A DNA stretch of 12,552 bases. Source: Clostridium sp. UBA2485 (GTDB taxonomy: Bacteria > Bacillota > Clostridia > Clostridiales > Clostridiaceae). Made by a program: the position numbers and the translations under genes. The notes beneath the pieces are model-generated. The model saw nothing but the letters and a program-made list of their open reading frames with translations, ran no database searches and had not been told where the DNA came from. Every line of letters begins with the position of its first letter. The stretch's first letter is position 1. Below, in pieces: positions 6,545 to 12,552 of the stretch. The DNA lies in NCBI RefSeq assembly GCF_002341865.1, contig NZ_DDOV01000118.1, positions 14,782-27,333 on the forward strand. The letters are read 5' to 3'.

Positions 6545-7792
6545 ATGTTAAAAATTATGCCTTTAATAAAATCGAAAGACAGTTATAAGAGAATAAAGTC
6601 AGAGTTTAATTTTGTTGATTTTGAAGAACAAATAACATCATTAGAAAATCTTCAAGAAAAGATGGTTATATGTGACTATGATATAGCTATTATAGATATT
6701 AGAATAGCATGGCATGAAGAAGCATTGAATTTACTAAGAAAAAGTGAAATTTTTATAGTTTTATTTAAGGGAGATTTTCAAGATTTAGCCAATAAATTGA
6801 ATGATACCATAAATGAAGTAAAAAGAAAAATATCTAAATTAGAAGAAGATAAAAGCTTAAATAAAAAAAGTGAACCAGAGATTAAATATGTATATTTAGA
6901 TAGGCCTTCTGCTGAAAATGAGCCTAAGATTGAAATTAAAGAAGTTGAGAAAATAGTTGAAAAAATAATTGAAGTAGAAAAGCCTATCATTATTGAAAAG
7001 GAAATAGAAAGAGAAGTAGAAATTGAAGTAATAGATACTGCAACTATAGCAGTTATGTCCAATTGTAGTAGTGGGAAATCATTTATTACTTGGAATGTAG
7101 CACATGGTTTTGCCAGTAGAGGATACAATACTTCAGTTATAAATTTAGATAGAGGATATAGCGCTAATATCTACTATTCAATAGATAAAGAAGAAGAAAG
7201 TGCTTTAAAACATGTAAGCAAAGTTAAAAACTTTAATAAAATTTTGGACAAGGCTTATTATGTTAATGAAAATCTTAGAATATTTACAAATGAATTATGT
7301 AGTGGGGAAGAGCTAAATAATGAAGAGTTTCTCAAAATTTTAAATTTAGTACAAGCTGATAGTCAAATTACAATTATAGATTGTAAATCAGAAATAAATG
7401 ATTTATTAAAATCGGCTATATCATATAGTTCTTCTATATTATTTATTTTTGATAATGATAACATGCATTACAATTTGAATGAAAGAATGATTAAAAAAAT
7501 AAATGATGTATTTAATACTCAAAAAACTATTGTAGTATTAAACAACATATTTTATGAAGGAGCAGAATTAAAAAATAGCATAAAATTTATTAAAAATATG
7601 GAGTTGAATTTTAGAGATATAGTAACTATAAAAAATTGTGGAGCAGCTGCTACAGATATGATGTTTACAGATACTTGCCCTTATATCTCTAGTAAAGATG
7701 AAAAATTTAAAAATGATATGGATGAATTAATGAATAGCTTAAAGTCTAAGGGAAAAAAGAAGACTTTATTTCAGAAACTATTTAGAAAATAG
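6545..7792 (+). CDS. CpaE/TadZ-like protein: receiver-like N-domain, charged linker, MinD/ParA-type P-loop domain
   Basis: This 415-residue soluble protein is built like CpaE/TadZ, which place Tad pilus machines in the cell. The N-terminal part (1-about 90) has alternating beta/alpha character with DIAIIDIR and EIFIVLFKGD, suggesting a degenerate receiver-like domain. A charged linker follows (about 93-163), with a Glu/Ile/Val/Lys-rich repeat around 130-163, probably extended or coiled-coil. The C-terminal domain starts ATIAVMSNCSSGKSF; Walker A NCSSGKS (173-179) keeps the P-loop Lys178 but has Asn where MinD/ParA proteins carry their signature lysine. Later segments TSVINLDRG (196-204) and ITIIDCKSE (275-283) match the switch I and Walker B strands. 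The basic tail KGKKKTLFQKLFRK could touch membrane or DNA. AAGGAGAA (6532-6539) supports the ATG. ATP hydrolysis, and whether it is TadZ-like in role, are inferred from fold and context. Confidence 0.72.
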   Translation: MLKIMPLIKSKDSYKRIKSEFNFVDFEEQITSLENLQEKMVICDYDIAIIDIRIAWHEEALNLLRKSEIFIVLFKGDFQDLANKLNDTINEVKRKISKLEEDKSLNKKSEPEIKYVYLDRPSAENEPKIEIKEVEKIVEKIIEVEKPIIIEKEIEREVEIEVIDTATIAVMSNCSSGKSFITWNVAHGFASRGYNTSVINLDRGYSANIYYSIDKEEESALKHVSKVKNFNKILDKAYYVNENLRIFTNELCSGEELNNEEFLKILNLVQADSQITIIDCKSEINDLLKSAISYSSSILFIFDNDNMHYNLNERMIKKINDVFNTQKTIVVLNNIFYEGAELKNSIKFIKNMELNFRDIVTIKNCGAAATDMMFTDTCPYISSKDEKFKNDMDELMNSLKSKGKKKTLFQKLFRK

Positions 7793-7810
7793 TACAAGAA
7801 GGGAGTAATT

Positions 7811-8674
7811 ATGTTAAAAAAGACTTATTTAACTAAGGAACAACAAATTAAAAGAAGTTTTAAAAAAGGACTAATAGTAAGTTTTATAATTGTAATTGGT
7901 GTAGTTATATTATATCAATTTTATGTAATTCCAAAAGTAAAAAAGTCAGAAAAGTCTAAAATATTAATTGGTTTATCAAAAGAAGAGAATCAAATGGATA
8001 TTATTGCGTTAAATAAAGATATTAATCAAGGTGAATTAATAACAGAAGATATGATTAAAATAGTAACTTATGATAAAGAATTATTACCCACAGATACTTT
8101 AAAAGGTAGAGAAGAAATAAAAGATAAGGTAGCTAGAATGAATTTAAAGGCTAATACAATAGTAACTAATTCAATGTTACTAGAAAGAGAGGATGTTCTA
8201 ACCACAGATTTAAGAAAGCAAGATTTTGATCACATTTTACTTAATGTAAATTTACAGCCAGGGAATTTTATAGATATAAGATATAGAAAAAAAGATGGTA
8301 GCGATTTTGTAGTGGCTTCTAAGAAAAAAATACTTGATAGAAATGATGGAATAATGATAACTAATATTACAGAAAAGGAAAGAAATTATATTAATAATTC
8401 TACAGTATCAGCATCATTAACAGGAGCAGTATTATATACAACTATATATGTAGATCCAGAGAATCAGCCACCAGCTAAAATTACTTATGAAATAAATAAA
8501 AATGTAAAAGAAATTATAGAAAAGGATCCTAACATAATTAGAAGTTCACAGGAAGAGTTAAAAAACAGAATAAATCAAGAAAATGATAATGATAAAAATA
8601 AAGAAGATATAGATATTACTAAAAATCATAATGATAAATCAAAAGATGAATTTAAACCTATGTTTATAGAGTAG
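7811..8674 (+). CDS. SAF-domain membrane protein, CpaB/RcpC-like
   Basis: This 287-residue protein has one N-terminal membrane anchor (about 19-40, preceded by basic residues RSFKKG), so the rest is probably outside the cytoplasm. Residues about 62-125 read as an SAF domain: DIIALNKDINQGELITEDMI, then LKGREEIKDKVARMNLKANTIVTNSML, the layout of the first domain of CpaB/RcpC, the Tad-system proteins that connect pilus base and envelope. The next segment (about 139-215) with ILLNVNLQPGNFIDIRYR resembles the second CpaB/RcpC domain. The tail (about 228-287) is hydrophilic, rich in Asn, Asp, Lys and Glu and probably disordered. It begins 18 bases after the previous stop with GAAGGGAG (7798-7805) upstream, and ends 13 bases before the next gene, so it is within the same operon. 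Confidence 0.72.
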   Translation: MLKKTYLTKEQQIKRSFKKGLIVSFIIVIGVVILYQFYVIPKVKKSEKSKILIGLSKEENQMDIIALNKDINQGELITEDMIKIVTYDKELLPTDTLKGREEIKDKVARMNLKANTIVTNSMLLEREDVLTTDLRKQDFDHILLNVNLQPGNFIDIRYRKKDGSDFVVASKKKILDRNDGIMITNITEKERNYINNSTVSASLTGAVLYTTIYVDPENQPPAKITYEINKNVKEIIEKDPNIIRSSQEELKNRINQENDNDKNKEDIDITKNHNDKSKDEFKPMFIE

Positions 8675-8687
8675 GAGGAAAAGTAAT

Positions 8688-9419
8688 ATGAATATCAATT
8701 TATTTATAGGAGCAAATGGTACAGGTAGAAGTCATACAATGCTCATATTAGCTAAAATACTAGCTAGGCTAAATAATAATGTGTTAGTTATAGATACAAC
8801 TAAGAGTCAGGGCGTATTCAATTATTTTGAATATAACACTGATGTAGAAAGTGAGGTAGCTTTAACAGAGTTAGATCCAATTATTAGAGAAGAGATATCA
8901 ATATTAGTCGATAACCCTTTAAATAATAGGCTAGATATAGATTATAAAACTTTATTAGAAAATGTAGAACTAAACAAATATAACTATATATTTATTGAAG
9001 TTGATGGGGGAGTGGATAGTACATTAATACAAGAAAGCAGTAAAATTTTTATGGTTCAAAATAGTGATAAGGATAAGCTAATAAGAAACAAAAAAATTTT
9101 AAAGGAGATAAATATAGATTCTACTAAACTTCATTTTATATTTAATCAAATTGTTGATAGTAGATATGATAAAAGTTATTTATTAGAGAATTTATTTTCT
9201 AGTTTAAATAATAAAATAGCAGTTCTGAATAATGAAGATATAGAAATCCCCTTTTTAGAAGAAGATTTAATATGGAGCTATGAAAATAAATTAGATGGGA
9301 AGATATCACTAAAAGGATATTCAGGAGATTTCAAAAAAGCGATGTATGAGCTCACTAATATAATTACTTCTGTAGATAATAAAACATTTAAAAAGATAAC
9401 CAGTGAAAGGTGGGTTTAA
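8688..9419 (+). CDS. Small MinD/ParA-fold protein with an arginine in place of the Walker A lysine
   Basis: This 243-residue soluble protein starts MNINLFIGANGTGRSHTM. The pattern is a P-loop (GANGTGRS, 8-15), but residue 14 is Arg where Walker A has Lys. The following helix and strand (LILAKILARLNNNVLVIDTT, about 19-38) match the MinD/ParA start, with VIDTT as the second strand. NYIFIEVDGGVDS (98-110) fits the Walker B/switch II position, and LHFIFNQ (about 148-154) the guanine/adenine-site strand seen in the family. No DNA-binding helix-turn-helix or C-terminal amphipathic helix is obvious. The ATG is preceded by TAGGAGGAAA (8673-8682) overlapping the previous stop. It lies between the SAF protein and another ParA-like protein, and the three make sense as cytoplasmic accessory factors of the secretion machine. 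Whether it still binds or hydrolyses nucleotide is unknown. Confidence 0.6.
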   Translation: MNINLFIGANGTGRSHTMLILAKILARLNNNVLVIDTTKSQGVFNYFEYNTDVESEVALTELDPIIREEISILVDNPLNNRLDIDYKTLLENVELNKYNYIFIEVDGGVDSTLIQESSKIFMVQNSDKDKLIRNKKILKEINIDSTKLHFIFNQIVDSRYDKSYLLENLFSSLNNKIAVLNNEDIEIPFLEEDLIWSYENKLDGKISLKGYSGDFKKAMYELTNIITSVDNKTFKKITSERWV

Positions 9420-9421
9420 AT

Positions 9422-10297
9422 ATGCAAATAGCATTTTGGGGCAACTATCATGGACAAGCAGGAGTCACTTCAAATACTATAGCTACTGCCATTTATATAG
9501 CTATGAATTATGATTTTAAAATATTACTTACTCATACTCAATATAGTAAATCTAATATGGAAAGTGCATTTTTTAGTGACAATGAAAATAAAAGTTCTAT
9601 TAATTTTGATGATATAGGTATAGATTCTATTGAAAGGCTATGCAAATCAGGTAAATTAGTTTCTAATGAATTTAGTAGCTATACTAAAACATTAATTGAT
9701 AATAGATTAGATATTTTAACCGGAAGTAATAAATGTAAAAAAGAATTATTTGAAGATATGTCTAATAGCATTGTAAAGGTTTTAAAGTGTGCCAATGAAG
9801 CTTATGACTTAGTTTTAATAGACTTAAATTCTGGAATGGAAAATGTTATAACCAACAAAGTTCTAGAACAATCAGATATTATAGTTGTAAATTTATCTCA
9901 AAATGAAAGAGTTATAAGAGAGTACTTTAATAAAAAGGAATGGAATGAGGCTTTAGAAGATAAAAAGACTATTATAGTCTTAGGTAGATATGATTTTGAT
10001 AGTAAATGTAGTAGTAAATATGTAAAAAAAGTTTATAAATATAAGGATGATATATATTGCATACCTTATAGTTCAGAATTTATGGATTCCAACAATAATC
10101 ATAATGTATTAAGTTTTTTTCTTTCAAATAGGAAAGAAAAAAGTAATAGTAATAATTATTTATTTTTCAAAGAGATAGAAATGTTAACCAATAATATATT
10201 AGAAAACATTAATACAAATATTAAAGATTTAGAAAAACCAATAGAAGACCGTGGAATATTGAGGCAATTCAAATTACTTTTAGGAATGAGTTCATAG
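9422..10297 (+). CDS. MinD/ParA-fold protein lacking the Walker A lysine (HGQAGVTSN type)
   Basis: I place the start at ATG 9422, giving 291 residues: AGGTGG (9408-9413) lies eight bases upstream, while the GTG at 9410 has no ribosome binding site and sits inside that Shine-Dalgarno. The gene therefore starts two bases after the previous stop. The N-terminus AFWGNYHGQAGVTSNTIA occupies the place of a MinD/ParA deviant Walker A, but the catalytic lysine is replaced (HGQAGVTSN, 10-18). FKILLTHTQYSKSNME (about 37-52) matches the second strand and switch I, and YDLVLIDLNSGMENV (about 129-143) matches Walker B. DIIVVNLSQNERVIREYF (about 152-169) is also typical of the fold. I recall HGQxGTTSN-like motifs in ParA-like proteins of Bacillota Tad-type loci, but this is memory, not a search. 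It probably has a structural or regulatory, not catalytic, role. The TadA-like gene follows after eight bases. Confidence 0.62.
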   Translation: MQIAFWGNYHGQAGVTSNTIATAIYIAMNYDFKILLTHTQYSKSNMESAFFSDNENKSSINFDDIGIDSIERLCKSGKLVSNEFSSYTKTLIDNRLDILTGSNKCKKELFEDMSNSIVKVLKCANEAYDLVLIDLNSGMENVITNKVLEQSDIIVVNLSQNERVIREYFNKKEWNEALEDKKTIIVLGRYDFDSKCSSKYVKKVYKYKDDIYCIPYSSEFMDSNNNHNVLSFFLSNRKEKSNSNNYLFFKEIEMLTNNILENINTNIKDLEKPIEDRGILRQFKLLLGMSS

Positions 10298-10305
10298 GTG
10301 AAGAT

Positions 10306-12087
10306 ATGTTAAAAGATAATAAGGATATGCAAAGATATAAGATAGAAAATATAAAGATTTTTATAAGAAATACAATAGATGAACTTTTAAAAAATACTAT
10401 TGACGAAAAGAATTTAACTATAGAAGAATATGAGAAAAAGAAAGTAAGGAAAGAAAAACTAAATCAATGCTTAAAAAGATGTGGAATAGGGGATTTAGGT
10501 GCTAAAGAATTTGTAAAAAGTTATATAGAAGATTTAATAACAAAAGTATATGGGATTAATGAAGGGAATATAAACTTTATAATTAATTTTAATAAAGCCA
10601 TAAGCCTTACAATACAAGATAAATTTGAAATAATATTGCATCATTATAAGAAGATATACGGATATAATGCCTTAAAAGCATTAATAAAAGAATACAATTT
10701 AGATACTTTAAGATATTGGGAAGAAGAACAAATGTATTTTATTTCAAGCAAGGATATAGAGTTTATATTTAATAAAGAAAGTATAGAATTGTGTTTTGAA
10801 GATAAATTGAAAATTATAACTCAAAGAATTTATTCGATTTATAAAGGATTAGGTGTAATTGATGAGATCAGAGATATGAGAGTCAATGGGGTATCTTTAG
10901 GCGTTTCAGGAATACCAGAAGATTTTTTATCAAACTCACAAATAGATTTAAGCTCTTTAAGAAATAGTCTGGAATATATACCAAAAAGTTATGATAGTAT
11001 TTGGCTTTATTATGAAGGTAAAGAAATACATCTAAATTTTATGAGTTTTGGAAGCTATAAAGAGCTTGAAAGAGTATGTAAAAACTCATATAAATTTAAT
11101 AATCCAGGGCAATTTTCTCAATCCGATGGCTATATATTTAATACAACTGCTGATAATTGCAGAGTTGTTGTATTTAGACCACCATTTTGTGAAAGTTGGG
11201 TTTGTTTTATACGTAAATATGATGTTGATGGTAATTTGAAGGAAATTATAAAGGGAAGAAATGCAGAAAAAGTAATAGAACTAAGTAAATATATGATAAA
11301 AGGGTGTACTAATATATCAATAACTGGTCAACAAGGGAGTGGTAAGACAACTCTTTTAATAGGTCTTATTAGAGAAATATTACCTACATATACCCTAAGA
11401 GTTGCTGAAAAATTCTTTGAAACTCATTTAAGAATAAAAATGCCTAATAGAAACATTGTAACTATACAAGAAACTCCAGATATATCAGGAGATAGAGCTT
11501 TAGATGTATTAAAGAAAACCAATGGATTGGTAACAATAGTGGGAGAAGTTGCTGAAGACTCAGACGTAAAATATATCATTAAAGTTGCACAAGTAGCAAG
11601 TAAATTTACATTATTCACTCATCATGCTAAAAAATTTTCAGACTTAGTTAAATCATTAAGAAATTCTTTACTAAATATCAATATGTTCACTAATGAAAGT
11701 GCTGCAGAAGAACAAATTATAAGTGTTTTAGATTTTGATATTCATCTTGAAATCACCGCAGAAGGACAAAGATATATAGAAAGAATTACAGAATGTATCC
11801 CGGTTGAAGAAGAGAATTTTTCAATGGATTTTCAAAGCTATGGTAATATGAATGAAAAATTAAATGCTTTTATGAAAACTACTGTAGAGTTTTTTGAAAA
11901 GATAACTATCAAAAAGAACTATAGAGCTGTTAATATAGTTGAATACAACATAGATAAAGGTAAATATGAATTTAAAAATAGCATAAGTGAAGAAAGAATA
12001 AGAGAAATGTATAAAAATATGTTAAAAGAAGATAGAGAATCCTTTAAAAAGTTTATTGAAGAATTTTTTAATGAGGAGGTAACATAA
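10306..12087 (+). CDS. CpaF/TadA-type secretion ATPase (VirB11/GspE superfamily)
   Basis: This 593-residue cytoplasmic ATPase is of the type that drives Tad pili and is related to VirB11. The core (about 180-500) carries Walker A GQQGSGKTT (341-349) with Lys347. RNIVTIQETPD (382-392) is at the aspartate-box position. The Walker B region reads GLVTIVGEVAEDSD (407-420), where CpaF/TadA proteins usually have GEVRG. The His-box counterpart is FTLFTHHAKKFSDLVKSLRNSL (434-455). The N-terminal 160 residues are a charged helical extension, longer than I expect for CpaF; they precede the NTD2-like region with DEIRDMRVNGV (186-196). The C-terminal 90 residues are again helical and charged. AGGTGA (10296-10301) precedes the ATG at short distance. 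The next gene's Shine-Dalgarno lies within its last codons, showing tight coupling. It would be the motor for pilus assembly or secretion, with the TadB-like protein as its membrane partner. Confidence 0.85.
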   Translation: MLKDNKDMQRYKIENIKIFIRNTIDELLKNTIDEKNLTIEEYEKKKVRKEKLNQCLKRCGIGDLGAKEFVKSYIEDLITKVYGINEGNINFIINFNKAISLTIQDKFEIILHHYKKIYGYNALKALIKEYNLDTLRYWEEEQMYFISSKDIEFIFNKESIELCFEDKLKIITQRIYSIYKGLGVIDEIRDMRVNGVSLGVSGIPEDFLSNSQIDLSSLRNSLEYIPKSYDSIWLYYEGKEIHLNFMSFGSYKELERVCKNSYKFNNPGQFSQSDGYIFNTTADNCRVVVFRPPFCESWVCFIRKYDVDGNLKEIIKGRNAEKVIELSKYMIKGCTNISITGQQGSGKTTLLIGLIREILPTYTLRVAEKFFETHLRIKMPNRNIVTIQETPDISGDRALDVLKKTNGLVTIVGEVAEDSDVKYIIKVAQVASKFTLFTHHAKKFSDLVKSLRNSLLNINMFTNESAAEEQIISVLDFDIHLEITAEGQRYIERITECIPVEEENFSMDFQSYGNMNEKLNAFMKTTVEFFEKITIKKNYRAVNIVEYNIDKGKYEFKNSISEERIREMYKNMLKEDRESFKKFIEEFFNEEVT

Positions 12088-12092
12088 ATTAC

Positions 12093-12552
12093 ATGTTAAA
12101 AAGTTATTTAATAATATTATGTATGGTATTAGCTATATTAGCAGTTTGGATATCAATATATTTAATCATAAAATCTAATTCTAATAAAAGTAAAAAAAAT
12201 AATGCTAAGAAATACAAGCTATTCCTTAAAATATATGATGTATTAGTTACAATTCCTATAATAGGTAATTCAATATTGAATATAAAAAAATCACTATATG
12301 CGAATAGTGATAGTAATGAATATATATTGAGATACAAAGCTATAGTTTATTATTTCATAGGATGGTTCATAACCTTAAGTGTATTTATAACATTATATAT
12401 TATCTATGGCAAAAATCTATATATAACTTGTGTATTACTTTTTATATCTTATTATTTAAAAACTATATCAATAGATAAGCTTATAGGAGATGATACAAAG
12501 CTTTTAAAAGATTTAATTGAATTTATTAGGGATTTAAAACACCAATTTCATA
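12093..12552 (+). CDS. TadB-like type II secretion F-family membrane platform protein, N-terminal part (3' end outside window)
   Basis: An open frame from ATG 12093 runs off the window (153 codons visible). GAGGAGGT (12073-12080), inside the end of the CpaF-like gene, is its ribosome binding site, with a rather long 12-base spacer. The protein starts with a membrane segment (about 5-26), then a basic cytoplasmic stretch (27-50), a helical part with IPIIGNSILN (54-63), and further membrane segments (about 82-122). It continues into DDTKLLKDLIEFIRDLKHQF (133-152), which has the look of the cytoplasmic helical domain of TadB/GspF-type proteins. Its place directly after the CpaF-like ATPase is that of TadB in Tad loci. 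Identification rests on topology and context more than on strict motifs. A TadC partner would be expected just outside the window. Confidence 0.65.
   Translation, partial: MLKSYLIILCMVLAILAVWISIYLIIKSNSNKSKKNNAKKYKLFLKIYDVLVTIPIIGNSILNIKKSLYANSDSNEYILRYKAIVYYFIGWFITLSVFITLYIIYGKNLYITCVLLFISYYLKTISIDKLIGDDTKLLKDLIEFIRDLKHQFH

Noticed and set aside
6778..7128. Antisense 116-residue frame within the CpaE-like gene
   Set aside because: Low-complexity Ser/Ile/Phe mirror of the Glu/Lys/Ile-rich linker on the coding strand, with no ribosome binding site or recognisable domain.
9410..9421. GTG 9410 as start of the second small ParA-like gene, overlapping the previous gene
   Set aside because: It lies inside the AGGTGG ribosome binding site of the better-placed ATG at 9422 and has no Shine-Dalgarno of its own.
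6545..10297. Chromosome or plasmid partition (ParA) system
   Set aside because: No ParB-like DNA-binding partner or repeated parS-like sites are visible, the Walker A motifs are degenerate, and the genes sit between secretion genes.
12104..12337. Antisense hydrophobic 77-residue frame at the right edge
   Set aside because: It mirrors the TadB-like gene, which has an excellent ribosome binding site, correct position and membrane topology.
1..12552. CRISPR arrays, tRNA or rRNA genes, and integrase or relaxase genes
   Set aside because: I looked for regularly spaced repeats, cloverleaf-like conserved elements and relevant protein motifs and found none in the window.

Overview
The window looks like low-GC Bacillota DNA, most likely from a strict anaerobe of the Clostridium type. 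The evidence is strongly AT-rich DNA, near-exclusive AGA/AGG arginine codons in most genes, strong GGAGG-type ribosome binding sites, a nickel-iron carbon monoxide dehydrogenase (CooS) fragment and a flavodiiron oxidoreductase. No species can be assigned from the sequence alone.

Region 1 (1-4183) holds unlinked housekeeping or accessory genes separated by long, decayed spacers: the C-terminal half of cooS (cut by the window edge), a strong terminator, a degraded reading frame on the minus strand, an alpha/beta hydrolase with less AT-rich composition and its own promoter, a 400-base spacer with three separate inverted repeats (a terminator, a perfect 20-bp hairpin and an element-end-like repeat), and a minus-strand flavodiiron protein.

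Region 2 (4184-4598) is a non-coding divergent spacer. It holds operator-like palindromes, a ribosome-binding-site-like sequence with no start codon after it, and a near-ideal sigma-A promoter with extended -10 that faces right. Genome content changes character here.

Region 3 (4599-12552, running off the end) is one rightward operon of at least seven genes. It starts with a VirD4/TraG-type conjugative coupling ATPase. A CpaE/TadZ-like protein, a CpaB-like SAF-domain membrane protein, two further MinD/ParA-fold proteins with degenerate Walker A motifs, a CpaF/TadA-type secretion ATPase and the start of a TadB-like inner-membrane platform protein follow. The Tad (tight adherence, type IVc pilus) parts would build an envelope machine: TadA/CpaF as motor, TadB as platform, CpaE-like proteins as localisers, SAF protein as periplasmic or extracytoplasmic part. 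The coupling protein is normally what feeds DNA or protein substrates to a type IV secretion channel. The most interesting reading is therefore a Tad-type pilus machine combined with a DNA-coupling protein, possibly a non-canonical conjugation or DNA-transfer system on a mobile element or plasmid. No relaxase, VirB4, pilin, prepilin peptidase, integrase or attachment site is visible in the window, so this remains an inference.
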